From positions 69,041,534-69,105,533 of the forward strand of contig NC_067473.1 of NCBI RefSeq assembly GCF_947179515.1: a stretch of DNA of 64,000 nucleotides, read 5' to 3'. This DNA is from Apodemus sylvaticus. Its lineage: Eukaryota; Chordata; Mammalia; Rodentia; Muridae. A program made the position numbers and the translations under genes. The notes under the pieces are model-generated. The model worked only from the letters and a program-made list of their open reading frames with translations. It was not told the DNA's origin and searched no databases. Below are positions 43,666-54,715 of the stretch, in pieces. Each line of letters opens with the position of its first letter. Positions within the stretch are counted from its first letter, which is position 1.

Positions 43666-46600
43666 AGGAAAAATGTGAAAATTCACAAAAGCGTAATTTA
43701 ATAAGAATCAGTAAAAAATTATACTGATTTAAGTAAAGTTTTTATTAAACTGAAAATAAATATCTATTTTCATGAGGCTGGAAATATTGATGACACAGGG
43801 CCACCACAAACTTTTGTTAAGACAGGGATAATATTCCCCATGAATTTCATAGCGAGCACTAAAAAATTGCTGGTTCACAATTAACAAAAGTTCTTCAAAT
43901 TGAGCACTCTATTAAACCAGGTAAATACAACCTTCTTAAAACAATTGTAAGATTGTATACTCTTTTAGTCTTACATTTGTGATTTTAATTTTATAAGTCT
44001 AAGAAATCCATGCAACTTCATATGTCAACTATAACATGGAGGGAAAGACTTTCCTTTGCATGACGGGCCTGACAAGGAGGGCAACACCAGAGAAGCAGTT
44101 ATGACTGTGCAGGTCACAGAGTAGCTATTTAGTGTGTTGAGTAAATGACAATGACTATTTTTATTAGTAGCTTGAGTCAGAGGTGAAAACACTAAGCTGT
44201 TTTGCATATCAAGTTATGTAGCCATGAGGTGCAAAAACCTCTCTCCTCTATGAATCAACTATAAAGATTGTTAAAATATCTTTTATAATTATTTTAAAGT
44301 GTAAAATTTACCATTTCCTGAGATGCAGTCACTAACTACATAAAATCCATGCTAAAATCTACTAATGGACTGTGTAGGTATATTTCTGTTGGTTTGTTTC
44401 TTTACAGCAGCAAAACTGAGTGCTGTGGAGCAGACCATACTAATATGATGGGGAAAATAGAGAAAGCAATTCAGCATTGTATGCAGTCAGAGTACCAGCA
44501 TTCACAACATGGCAACACTATTTTTCATCTAGTTTTGAGCAGCATTCTATAGCATACCAGTATCAGATTTCATAGATATGCTTTTGTATGGTGGTTCTTC
44601 CCAGATGGTTTGTTTGTTCTATTTGAATGTGTGTGGAAACATTGTTTTAAATAATTCTGTCAAAATCGTATTCAGCAGCTTTTTTTTTATTCCATGTCTC
44701 CATGCCCCATTTGACTGATTCTCATGGAAATTCAAATTGTTTTCATCATTATAATATCTTTTATGGCAAGGTAAGTTACTTGGGAACACCATCAACTGAA
44801 CTTACACAGGGTGCGAAACTTAATAGGAAAAATCTCTATATTTGGAGTTTGGTCACTAATCCTATCACCATCCCTTTCTCCCTTTAGATGTTTCTATTTC
44901 TTTTGTACAATATTGAAAGTTAACTAGTTAAATAAAATGATCTCCAAGTGAATGAGAGTCTTTGTTGTTTTAATAGTAATCAAACACAAAAATAAGAACT
45001 TAGAAAAAAGGGTACATTGTACACTAAGATAGTCTAATCACTTGGCTTCTTACATCAAGCAACTAAACTGTAAACATAATGAAAATGTTCACTATATTTG
45101 TGTAACTTACAGATGGCACCCCAGTAATTAGTAACCAGTGATCCAGTAGTGATAAGAAAGCCAAATAGATTTATTGCTAATAAGGACAAAGTTTCGATGG
45201 TATGATTATCAGTCATAATATTGCTTTGAACAGAACTTTAATCTTAGTCAAGGCTGTAACTCTCCAGTCACAATAAGGCTGAGAAAGACAGGAAGCTGCA
45301 AAATAAAAGTCTGAAGCTAGCAGAGTTTGGTTTCAGAGGTTTCAGAAAAAGATGCTCTCTCTACAATATAAGAAAAAAAAGATAAACTGCTACATGGGGG
45401 TATGGAAGTTACAGCAGGCCATCTAGGTCTACTGAGGATTGTTGATAAAGATGGCTGCTTTAAAAAAACTGATTTCTAACACAGATGAATGAACTTTATT
45501 CTAGAAGATAGAATCTAGGACTTTAGCATCTAGACAGAGTTCATACATCTCCAAAGCTTCAAAGACAGCCCAACTCTCTTGCCAGGCTGTTGTAACTTGT
45601 GGTTTAAAGCTGAAGACAAGGTTCATTTGTCCTCCTGAAAATCTTATACCCTTTAACCATTAAATTAGTTCTACCCTGAGTATCATCTTTAAATAGAATA
45701 CAACCCAAACTGAAATACAAGTGTTTATAGCATAGCTTATTGAATAACTTCAATCTCACTTGATAATTACTGCTCAGAAAATGAAGTTTCTTTGGAAATT
45801 ATTGGTGCTCTCTCACAATGCTTCTGATCACTCAAGAACTTTGATGGGCTATACAACTGGGTTAATGTTGTTTACACAGTAAACCATTCTGTAGTTTATG
45901 GTTCAAGGATTAATTTCAATCTTCAAGTGATTGTTGTTACTGCTATTGACATCCAGGTATTGATTAGTTAACTGTTCTCAATACTTTGAGTTCTGACACA
46001 TGACCTCGCTTGGGTATAGTAGGAACTAAAGCAGTAAGGGTTGAAATGAATTGATTGAGAACAATGTTTTCGAAAGTGACGAATCTTGGTTTTGAGTGAA
46101 TTTCTAATGTTGCCAGCTGGTTTCATTCTGTCCCATCTGAGGACATTCATTTAGCAATTTACAAGATGAGTTCTTCATCTTCAATAGCTAGTTTGTGATT
46201 TCTCCATGTGAAAACATTCAGGGCTGAGCCTTGGTTACATTCTCACTGTCTTGTCTAGATGTTTGAGTTTTCTATGTTGCTGTTGTCTCTTAGCCCTGTG
46301 GCTCTTGCTAATTTACCTTGATAAGGTGAGAGCGATTTATTATAGCCCAATATAGGACACTTGGTGTCCTTGGACAGTCGGTCTAGAAATCTTGTTCGGA
46401 AGTGTTTTCAAAAGTTTTACCCTGTAATTGGCTGGCATTGGGCTTCAGGTATGTTTAACAGTAGGATGGCAGGACCACATGCAAAATAAACTCTCACTAT
46501 AGCATCCCTGAAGCAGGAGGTGTGGATGAGGACAGATAGATTGAATCATTATTCCTAAGGATGTATGCAAGAGTAATTAAACCTTTTCAGAAAGGTCTTA

Positions 46601-46899
46601 ATAATCTAGGTGTCATTAATGATGGTATGATTAATGAGACTGAAATGAGATTAAAATATCTAAATACATGGAAGTTTGAAAGAAGATTTCAGTCTGTATG
46701 ATTACTTTGAGGGATTCAAGACTTAGAGGGGACCAAGATAAGGTGGAAATATCCATAGATAGAGAAGTGGATCCTGGAGAAGGGGTTGCTGAAATCTCTT
46801 GATCTAATTTTAAGCAATAAAGGGTTTCTTTCTTGTGAAGGAGGAGAGAAAATAGTTTCTTGAGGTGTAATCTGCTGCTGAACTTACTGTATGTTCTGG
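43666..46899. other. Unassigned DNA (3.2 kb)
   Basis: Mostly AT-rich with no confident call. 45,270-45,660 and 46,000-46,500 are less AT-rich and could be old LTR or LINE remnants, but I cannot align them to a family from memory. No splice-bounded open frame stood out. Confidence 0.35.
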
Positions 46900-47055
46900 T
46901 TCCATTGTGTTGCTATGATAAAACTCTGGTCAAATGCTACCTAGTGGAAAGGACTTATTTTATCTTATACATGCAGCTCACCTTTTATTGTTAGAGGAAA
47001 TCAAGACAGGGACTCAAGACAGGATGCTTCAGCCAGAGTTGTTTCCCTTTTTTGT
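46900..47055 (-). mobile_element. Rodent LTR-like repeat fragment
   Basis: CCATTGTGTTGCTATGATAAAA, CTCTGGTCAAATGC, GGACTTATTTTATC and GAGGAAATCAAGACAGGGAC resemble the family at 42.7-43.06 kb, or a close relative, in the same orientation. Short and diverged. Confidence 0.4.
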
Positions 47056-47063
47056 AGTAGTTG

Positions 47064-47065
<2 letters not shown>

Positions 47066-47107
<42 letters not shown>
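47066..47107. repeat. (TTA)n microsatellite
   Basis: About fourteen perfect ATT/TTA trinucleotides. Confidence 0.95.
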
Positions 47108-47109
<2 letters not shown>

Positions 47110-47117
47110 TTATATTC

Positions 47118-47245
47118 CGGTCTTCTCCCAGGGACCCTACTGAGACAGAAGCAGATACTTACACCCAACCATTGAACTGATGTTGAGGACCCATATGGCT
47201 AAATTAGGGGAAGGATTGAAGAAGCTGAAAATTGCTTCTTATTTT
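47118..47245 (+). mobile_element. LINE-1 (Lx) 3' UTR scrap
   Basis: CTGAGACAGAAGCAGATACTTAC, CCAACCATTGAACTGATG, GGGGAAGGATTGAAGAAGCTG. This is the typical Lx 3' UTR order; the same motif is at about 24,075-24,160. Confidence 0.7.
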
Positions 47246-48680
47246 ATGTAGCATTACATTTCCACAGTGATCTCATAGTCCAGGATGTTGCTAGCTACCT
47301 CATCTTCTGGTTCTCTTACTGGTTTATGCCTAAGCTTTTTGTTTTTTAATACAGCCCAGGATTACCTGTAAAAAAAAAAAAAACTTGCTATCCACTGTGT
47401 ACTGGGACCTCCTACATTAATTAATTATCAAAAGAGTCTTGCACAAACTAAGCTAGCCTAAATTATTTCTCAGTTGAGGCCATTCTGTGCAGATGAATGA
47501 AGACTGACTGAGCTATGTTGACAAATAAGGTTACCTCCCACAACACTATGAATAATGCTAAGCAAGAAAAAGATTCAGAGTATAATGTTTCTCGATAAGG
47601 GCGAAACATTGTCTGAAACTGAGGTTTATTCTCATTATTAAAGAAATCCCAATGTAGGCTAAATGTCACTGCACATATTCTCATGAATCAACATAAGTTT
47701 TTTAAAGGAATTCTGTGAATTCAGCAAGCATTGTTATCTGAGAAGATGGAATGAAATACTCTAATTTTCAGCATCTACAACTCTGGTCATTTAGCAACTG
47801 CCAGGACAGAGCTGAGATCTTCAGAAAAGAATTCTAACTAGCAATGATTCTAACTTGGTTGATCACTACCACTATTTTTAGAAGCAGTACATATGTAATA
47901 TCATTGCAGCTGAAAACACCTTTGTACATCTAGGCTGCAGTGCAGTTCAATGCTTGAATACATCAATGTTTTCACTGTAGAGCAGTGGTTTGGATCCTAA
48001 CTCTTAGTATCTTTGAAGAATTCATGTATTTTACACAGGAGTCTCTCACAAAGTCTGAATAAATGAATGAAAAGAATTCATTGGCCAGGAATGTCTGAAG
48101 ACACATATGGATATTTCTTAGAAGACAGAAAATTGATTATTAAGACAAAAATAGAAATAAGATAAGGGAAGTAAAAATGACAGAAATAGAAGATTACAAA
48201 TTAAGGTAATTCATTGATATAAAATATGAGGAGTTACTCTTGCTGATATAATATCACCTGTCTCACCAATTTAAGACAAGTCAAATAACTACATTAGTAG
48301 TATATAAACATTTTCATAATTGAATATTCAAGTGAGTATTAATTCTTGATATTTCTAATTTATTATTTTGTCTGAGAGTTAATGAAAGTCTCCAGAAAAA
48401 TCTGAAGCATAATCCTTTTTATAGACTTCTTTGTTCTACTCAACAGAACAGATGTTAAATTTGAATATTAATTTCGCTATCTAAAGTTTACCATGATGAT
48501 GCTTGGTGTAGCAACTGTTTTTCATGATTTAATCAAGTTAAATATTAAAATATTAAATGAAAAGTTAAATATCCTTTAGGAAACTTTGCTTTTTAATCAT
48601 TTTACCTCCACAACTTTTAAATTTATTAATTTTAATTTATGCACATGGGTAAGATATACACACAACCACACACATATGTG
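47246..48680. other. Unassigned AT-rich DNA
   Basis: No recognisable gene or repeat family. Confidence 0.4.
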
Positions 48681-48734
48681 TGTGCTTAGTGTGTGTGTGT
48701 GAGTGTGTGTGTATGTGTCTGTGTATGCCACATG

Positions 48735-48885
48735 TGTGTAGTATTCATGGAGGTACAAAGATGGTGTTAGATCCTGTGGACCTGGGGTTACAGACAGTTG
48801 TGTGCTACCATGTGGGTGCTGGGGATTGAACCTGCGTCTTCTGAAAAAGCAGCTGGTCTCAGCCACTTACCCCTCTCTTGTTCGC
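48735..48885 (-). mobile_element. B3/B2-type SINE, first copy
   Basis: Reverse complement of a B3: GATCCTGTGGACCTGGGGTT, ACAGACAGTTGTGTGCTACC, ATGTGGGTGCTGGGGATTGA, ACCTGCGTCTTCTGAAAAAG, CAGCTGGTCTCAGCCACTTA, with the TG repeat (the tail region) on its left. Includes the tRNA-derived Pol III promoter region. Confidence 0.85.
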
Positions 48886-48955
48886 CATTTCTTCTTTCTA
48901 TTGTGCTTAGTGTGTGTGTGTGAGTGTGTGTATATGTGTCTGTGTATGCCACATG

Positions 48956-49106
48956 TGTGTAGTATTCATGGAGGTACAAAGATGGTGTTAGATCCTGTGG
49001 ACCTGGGGTTACAGACAGTTGTGTGCTACCATGTGGGTGCTGGGGATTGAACCTGCGTCTTCTGAAAAAGCAGCTGGTCTCAGCCACTTACCCCTCTCTT
49101 GTTCGC
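48956..49106 (-). mobile_element. B3/B2-type SINE, second copy
   Basis: Same element as the first copy, produced by the 221-bp tandem duplication and not by a second insertion: flanks and internal variants are shared. Confidence 0.85.
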
Positions 49107-49122
49107 CATTTCTTCTTTCGAT

Positions 49123-50267
49123 TGTGTTATCTCTTTATATATTATTAGAAGGCCTTAGTGATTTTGATCTTTTTTCTCTATTTTTGAGAACCATTTTCTG
49201 TTCTTTATTGTAAACTATATTTTGTTTTCCTACAGCATGTGGAAAACTGAAGAAAAATCATGAAAACTGTATATAAAAGTAATGTCTATATTTTAATCAC
49301 AGTTTTCCTTTTCAGTTTTATGTGGCTAAATAAATGATCATCTAAATTCAGAATATATTACTATACTTTCTAGAAATTAAAAATGACTTTGGTTAGTATT
49401 ACTCTAAGCGATTCATTTAAAAAAATCAGCAGTAATTTATTGAAACAATATTGAGTAGATGAATACCAATTAAAACAATAAGTGTTTATCATAAAGCAAT
49501 GGGAAATTACCAAACTCAATTGCTAACCAAAATGAGAATTGCTAAGTCATCTGTAGCCTTTAGACATATGGTCAATTATGTAGATCACATTATCAATTCT
49601 AATTCATAGATACATGTTGTGTGAGTGAGCTCTTTCTGCTTCTTTTCCAATATTCAATGAATTTTATTTGTGCAGTCTTCATAGTAGATATATAAAGCAG
49701 GCATTTTGGTGTATTTCTCCCTAACATATTTAAATATCATTCATTTTAGAACTCATTTGTATTCATTCTTCTAACAACTGCATATTAGCATATGTTGAAA
49801 CCTTTCTCCTTGTCTCCTTTTAATGAAGTAGTACATTCCACATTGTCAGACAGGGATGAGAAAAATGGAGGCTGACCAGCATGCTATAATGAGAAATTCT
49901 TTTTTTATTTAACAACCAAGTGAAAAAGATTTATTATTAGGATTATTAGGATTATGGGGGACACAGATATTTATATACCCTGCATATTTTCCTCTGGTGA
50001 TGCAGATGAAGGTAAAATATTTGTTGTTTTTAAAAACAAGAAAATCTTCATGGCAAAACCAAATGCTGTAACTGCAATTATGGAGTTGAATAACTAGTGA
50101 TGTCACTGTTGGAATCACTAGTATTTTAAGAACTGGGATCTGTCTTTGAGAGGGTCTATAAAACGGGCTACATACAAGACACCAGAGGACTGACAGAACA
50201 CAGCTGGAGACCTCACTATGGAACAAATGACTTTGGTTTTCCCTCCCTTCTTCCCACCTTCCCACCC
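49123..50267. other. Unassigned AT-rich DNA
   Basis: No recognisable feature. The apparent long minus frame at 49,909-50,400 comes mainly from the pyrimidine repeat that follows. Confidence 0.4.
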
Positions 50268-50398
50268 TTTCTCCCTCCCTCCCTCCCTCCCTCCCTCCCT
50301 CCCTCCCTCCCTCCCTCCCTCCCTCCCTCCCTCCTTCCCTCCCTCCCTCCTTCCCTCCCTCCCTCCTTCCCTCCCTCCCTCCTTCCCTTCCTTCCTTC
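50268..50398. repeat. (CCCT)n pyrimidine tract
   Basis: About 130 bp of CCCT tetramers with CTTC variants appearing every 20 bp or so in the second half. Long mirror-like polypyrimidine tracts of this kind can form triplex DNA. Confidence 0.97.
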
Positions 50399-50414
50399 AT
50401 CTGTTTCTTTCAAT

Positions 50415-50582
50415 CATCTTGCTATATAGCCTAAGGCAGCCTCAAACTCTTTTTCATTTTGAGACAAAGCCTCATGCTGTGCAGGTTGGTTTCACATTTG
50501 CTATGTAGCTAATGCTAAGAGGTTCTTGCCTTAGTCTCCTGACTGCTAGGATTGCAGGTGCACACCACTACACTCAGTTTAC
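50415..50582 (-). mobile_element. Diverged B1-like SINE, reverse
   Basis: GCTATATAGCCTAAGGCAGCC, GCTATGTAGCTAATGC, TTGCCTTAGTCTCCTGACTGC, TAGGATTGCAGGTGCACACC. This is the reverse complement of a B1/proto-B1 pattern. It appears partly duplicated (two CTATGTAGC-like blocks). Confidence 0.6.
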
Positions 50583-50759
50583 CTTGGAATCTTGATCCCC
50601 CTGCCTCTACCACTCTCAGGTGTTGGCATTAAAAGATTAGCCATCATGGCAGACTCCTCAAGACACTCAAGAGGAAGAGAGCCAAACTCTCCTTCCAAAT
50701 CATTAATTTAGATGGATGGCATTAACCCTAATGACAACTGTATGCTCTTTCTTGCTTTC
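50583..50759. other. Short unassigned spacer
   Basis: Nothing recognised. CTTTCTTGCTT near 50,747-50,757 resembles CTTTCTTTGCTT near 51,828 and is a probable imperfect target-site duplication of the LINE-1 between them. Confidence 0.4.
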
Positions 50760-51826
50760 TCTCTTTTTTATAGGCTATTTTCTTTATTTACATTTCAAAT
50801 GTTATCCCCTTTCCCAATTTACCCCACTCCTGGAAACCCTCATCACATCCTCCCTCCCCTGCTTTTATGAGGGTGTTCCTCCACCACCCCATTCCTACCT
50901 CCTGCCCTTGATTCCACTACTCTGGGGCATCTATCAAGCCTCCATAGGACCAAGGACTTCTCTTCCCATTGATGCCTTACAAGGCAATCCTCAGTCCAAT
51001 GGTTGGCTTCAAGGAGAATCTACCTTTGTATTTGCAAAGCTCTGGCAGGGCCTCTCAGGAGACAGTGATATCAGGCTCCTTTCAGCAAGAATTTCTTGGC
51101 ATCCACAATAGTGCCTGGGTTTGGAGACAGTATATGGCATGAATCCCCAGGTGGGACAGTCTCTGGATGACCTTTCCTTCAGTCTCTGCTCTACACTTTA
51201 TCTCCATATTTACTCCTGTGAGAATTTTGTTCCCCTTCACAGAAGAACCAAAACACCCACACTTTGTTCTTCCTCGTTCTTGAGCTTCATGTGGTTTGTG
51301 AATTGTGTCTTAGGTATTCTGAAGTTAGACTCCAGATAACAAAATAACCCTATTAAAAATGGGGTACAGAGCTAAACAAAGAATTCTGAACTGAGGAATA
51401 TTGAATGGCAGAGAAGCACCTAAATCCTCCATTGCTGGTGGGTCTGCAAGCTGGTACAACTACTCACTTGATATCAGTTTGGCAGCTCCTCAGAAAATTG
51501 GACAAAGTATTATCTAAGGAGCCAGCTATACCACTCCTGGGCATATATCCAGAAGATTCTATAGCATGTAATAAGGACAAATGCTCCACTCTGTTCATAG
51601 AAGCCTTTTTTTATAATAGCTAGAAGATGGAAAGAAACCAGATATCCTTCAACAGAGGAATGGATACAGAAAATGTGGTATATTTACACAATGGAATATT
51701 ACTCAGCTATGAAAAACAATGATTTCATGAAATTCTTAGGTAGATGGATGGAACTAGAAAATATCATCCTGAGTGAGGTAAACCAATCACATAAGAACAC
51801 ACATAGTATGCACTCACTTTCTTTGC
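50760..51826 (-). mobile_element. Lx LINE-1 with 5' inversion (twin priming)
   Basis: 50,760-51,326 is minus-strand Lx 3' UTR (TTTCTTTATTTACATTTCAAATG, CCAAGGACTTCTCTTCCC, GGCAGGGCCTCTCAGGAG, CTTGAGCTTCATGTGG). 51,327-51,826 is plus-strand ORF2 C-terminal sequence (GTTAGACTCCAGATAAC ... PAIPLLGIYPEDSIACN ... GTATGCACTCAC). The inverted piece ends, in element coordinates, about 30 bp before the 3' piece begins, so this is a twin-priming inversion with a small deletion. It is inserted next to, and probably into, the 3' end of the SLU7 pseudogene. Confidence 0.88.
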
Positions 51827-51970
51827 TTCTTGATTGTTGAGGAGACTAACTCTGATACTTCAGGAAAATATATTAATGTCTGGTATCAAGAAGGACAGAT
51901 AAAGATTTTCTATCTATAGGTAGCAAGGAGCTGAAAAGAACATGCTGTGTATGTGTCAGATTCTGACTAG
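51827..51970 (-). pseudogene. Probable 3' UTR of the SLU7 pseudogene
   Basis: 144 bp immediately downstream (minus sense) of the conserved SLU7 stop codon, up to the LINE-1 boundary. The placement suggests mRNA 3' UTR copied with the coding region. I cannot compare it with a real SLU7 3' UTR here. No poly-A tail is visible because the LINE-1 truncates or replaces the end. Confidence 0.4.
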
Positions 51971-52383
51971 TTACTGTTGTAGGAAAGAGGCAACGGTGTG
52001 ATCCATTCTCTGCCTTTTCATCCTGTAGACCAACAACTCCTCTTCTGTGGGCTCTTGGATTTCATATATGCTGTTGTAGGACTGCTTCTGCTTGTCAATC
52101 TGAATGATTTCCTTCATGTGAAGAAAGCAAGCTTCTGCATTCAGTTCCTTTTTCCCATGTCTCCTGTTCTCTTTCCTTGTTGTTGCTGTCAGAACTGCTC
52201 TTTTGGTATTTCTTGCTATTCTCCTCTTTTAGTTTCTCCTGATGCAGCTCCATGAGGGTCTGATGTTTCTTCATGGACTCTTCTCCAGTTGGATCATTTA
52301 TAATACATTCTTCTGAATTAACACTCTCCTTTCCAGCTTCTCCATTCCAATAGTGATGCTTTAGAAAAGGAGTAAAATCAATA
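51971..52383 (-). pseudogene. Slu7: SLU7 processed pseudogene, C-terminal part
   Basis: SLU7 is a second-step pre-mRNA splicing factor acting in the nucleus. On the minus strand this segment encodes its C-terminal region: GEAGKESVNSEECIIN, TLMELHQEKLKEE, a KSSSDSNNKE stretch corresponding to the Lys/Ser/Asp-rich tract, then after frameshifts KEIIQIDKQKQSYNSIYEI, EPTEEELLVYRMKRQRMD and ASFLQQ before a stop at 51,973-51,971, close to the normal SLU7 end. The Lys-rich run is shortened. The coding order continues into 53,362-53,960 once a LINE-1 is removed. No introns and several frameshifts indicate a dead retrocopy. The match is from remembered protein sequence. Confidence 0.88.
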
Positions 52384-53361
52384 ACAAGTGGGGAGGGAGG
52401 GAGGGACCTGGGAGGGAAAGTAGATGGGGCAGGGGAGAGGGGGCACTGGGGGAAGGGAGAGCGGAACATCTGACATCTCCTAATCTGACATTGGAGGAGG
52501 GAAAAGAACTCAAGTCCAGAGGGCAGGCAGAAAGAATGGAAACAGGTAACCTTGGGAGATAGAAGGTTGGGTGGACCCTCCAGAATGCACCAGAGACCTG
52601 GAAGGAAGAGACTCACAGGACTAAAGGGAGGGAACTTAGATGAAATGCCTAATAGTAGGGAAAGGTATCTTATCGAGCCTACCTCCAGCAGGAAGACAGG
52701 GCTTCAAATGAGGGTGATGGGGTGCATCCCACAGCCATAACTCTGATCCAGAATTGTTCCTGCCTGAAAGAATTACAGGGACGGAAATGGAAAGGAGCCC
52801 AAGGAAAAGAAGGTCGAATCCAGCCCAAGGGGAGGTCCCAAGGTCTAACAGTATTACTGAGTTCATAGAGTGCTCACAAAAAGGGACCTAGCATGACAGC
52901 ACTCTAGAAGACCCTGCAAGCAGCTGAAAGGGTCAGATGCAGATATTTGCACCCAACCAATGGATAGAAGTAGCTGACCCCTGCTATTGAATTAGGGAAG
53001 GCTGAATGACGCTGAGGGCAACCCTGTAGGAGGACCAGCAGTCTCAATTAATCTGGACCCCTGCGATCTCTCAAACACTGGACCACCAAACAGGCAGCAT
53101 ACACCAGCTGATATGATACCCCTAGCACACATACAATAGAGGACTTCTGGGTCTGTGTTCATCCAGAGATGATGCACCTAACCTTCTAGAGACTGGAGAC
53201 CCCAGGGAGTTTAGAGGTCAGGTGAGGAGGGGGATAGGGGCATCCATGTGGAGACAGGGGGAGGGGAGGAGGTACGGGTTGTGGAACAGTCAGAGCATAG
53301 ACAGGGGTTAGTAGGATGGGTAATAAAATATGAAATATATAAAAAATAATTAATGAAAATA
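52384..53361 (+). mobile_element. Murine LINE-1 (L1_Mur/Lx-type) 3' end splitting the SLU7 pseudogene
   Basis: Plus-strand LINE-1 3' UTR: GGGGAGGGAGGGAGGGAC, AACTTAGATGAAATGCC, ACCTCCAGCAGGAAGACAGG, CCAAGGGGAGGTCCCAAGG, GATATTTGCACCCAACCAATGG, TCTCAATTAATCTGGACCCC, TCTGTGTTCATCCAGAG and an A-rich end (AATAAAATATGAAATATAT). It sits inside SLU7 coding sequence between the HSFF-like and KYSYCTGEAG-like positions. Same family as 37.8-38.57 kb. No clean target-site duplication was seen. Confidence 0.75.
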
Positions 53362-53960
53362 AGGGATGACAGCATTTGTAATCCTCATTGGTCTTCTTTC
53401 CAGTAAGAGATCCAACTATGCATGCGGTTATTGATCTTCATGTCTTCCTCATACTTGGAACAGGGAACAGCCTACTCCCAGCCACTAATGACTACTCCAT
53501 GCCTGGAGTACTCCACACAGTCTTCTGTCTGGGGTAAGAGCAGCTCAGTAGGAAGAGCAGCCAGGTGTTCTTGGCAATTATACCTTGCCAGGATGCTTTC
53601 CTTCTGGTGTTCTTTGAAGTGTTCTTTTTTTACTTTGAAGGCCTTTTATGGCAGCTCTAGTTTTGTATGATCTGCTTGGGGATGCACTTCAGACCCCTTG
53701 TTGTAGGCTTCCCAAGCAAACAATTGTGTTTGAGCTATTGAAATGGTATCACCTGTGTATTGAACAAAGTTATCTGCAACAGAACACACAGTCACAGTCC
53801 TTTCATAAAACTGAAGTTGACACAGCATTGAAGGTGTGTGCCTTTGGCTTATTGAGTGTGGGGAGATTCCATGTTGGCAAAATTCTCAGGAAATCTTTAC
53901 TGTGGACTAAAAATCTGTTCGGTCATGTGGTGGTGGCAGGATATCGCCAGACCATTGGTA
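53362..53960 (-). pseudogene. Slu7: SLU7 processed pseudogene, middle part
   Basis: Minus strand, upstream of the LINE-1. In order it reads a degenerate YLRNLDPN-like stretch (about 53,840-53,900), then DNFVQYTGDTISIAQTQL and FAWEAYNKGSEVHPQADHTK (53,646-53,828), then FKVKKEHFKEHQKESILARY, VEYSRHGVVISG, and CSKYEEDMKINNRMHSWISY near 53,400-53,450. These follow SLU7 order without introns. Stops and frameshifts occur, for example after KLELP. Similarity fades beyond about 53,960, so the N-terminal half, including the CCHC zinc knuckle, is missing: a 5'-truncated retrocopy. Confidence 0.88.
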
Positions 53961-54377
53961 GTCCATTATAATCATCTGCTTTGATTAGAAATTTCATTCA
54001 ATAATGATTTCAGAATTTTATATTTTAGTTTTATAATTCATCTTAATGCAGTCAGCAGGAAAAGGCTCTATAATGGGCTTCTACATTTGAAACAAATCAT
54101 AAACATACCATTATGTTTTTAAGGTTATTTTGCTATAGCTTTAATAATTGTGGATTAATGTGGAATCTTCAGTTTAACATGGAAATATAACTTGATGTTT
54201 GTATACAATTTGTCCATGCTCTTTTATAATAATGTTATTACATTTGGAATTCTTGGTTCAGGGCTTCTTCTAGTAAAGAACAAACACTTCAGAATTTTTA
54301 AAAATTCCTGCTTATTATGTTACTTTTGCTGGCTTTAAATTTTATGGCATTGTTCAATTATATTGAAAAAGTATAAT
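53961..54377. other. Unassigned AT-rich DNA
   Basis: No recognisable gene or repeat. Confidence 0.4.
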
Positions 54378-54715
54378 TTTCTGGGTGTCGTGGTACATGA
54401 CTTTAATGCCTACAATTAGAAAGCAGAGAGAAACATTATCTCTGTGTCTGAAACCAACCACAGCCACATAGTGAAATCTTGTCCCNNNNNNNNNNNNNNN
54501 NNNNNNNNNNNNNNNNNNNNNNNNNNNNNNNNNNNNNNNNNNNNNNNNNNNNNNNNNNNNNNNNNNNNNNNNNNNNNNNNNNNNNNNNNNNNNNNNNNNN
54601 NNNNNNNNNNNNNNNNNNNNNNNNNNNNNNNNNNNNNNNNNNNNNNNNNNNNNNNNNNNNNNNNNNNNNNNNNNNNNNNNNNNNNTGAAATCTTGTCCCA
54701 AAAATAAAAAATAAA
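54378..54715 (+). mobile_element. B1-like SINE spanning the assembly gap
   Basis: CTGGGTGTCGTGGTACATGA, CTTTAATGCCTACAATTAG and CACATAGTGAAATCTTGTCCC before the gap, then TGAAATCTTGTCCC and an A-rich tail after it. Order and tail fit an old B1-family SINE missing part of its middle. If the gap is artificial the element is only about 125 bp. Confidence 0.6.
54486..54685. other. Assembly gap (200 N)
   Basis: Exactly 200 N. The 14 bases on the left edge (54,472-54,485) and right edge (54,686-54,699) are identical, TGAAATCTTGTCCC, which suggests overlapping contig ends and not missing sequence. Confidence 0.99.

Larger units (their letters stand above)
48681..49122. repeat. Near-perfect 221-bp tandem duplication
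   Basis: Units 48,681-48,901 and 48,902-49,122 differ by only a few bases (for example in the TG run and TTTCTATTG against TTTCGATTG). Each unit holds a TG repeat and a reverse-oriented B3-type SINE. Such high identity implies a recent tandem duplication or an assembly duplication. Confidence 0.95.

Noticed and set aside
48597..49087. Two near-identical small proteins in tandem
   Set aside because: They are translations of the duplicated reverse-oriented SINE.
49909..50508. Gly/Arg/Glu- and Pro/Ser-rich frames
   Set aside because: Artefacts of the CCCT tract at 50,268-50,398.
52095..52616. 173-codon minus frame as a novel gene
   Set aside because: Its C-terminal half is SLU7 pseudogene sequence and its N-terminal half is antisense LINE-1 3' UTR, so the fusion frame is accidental.
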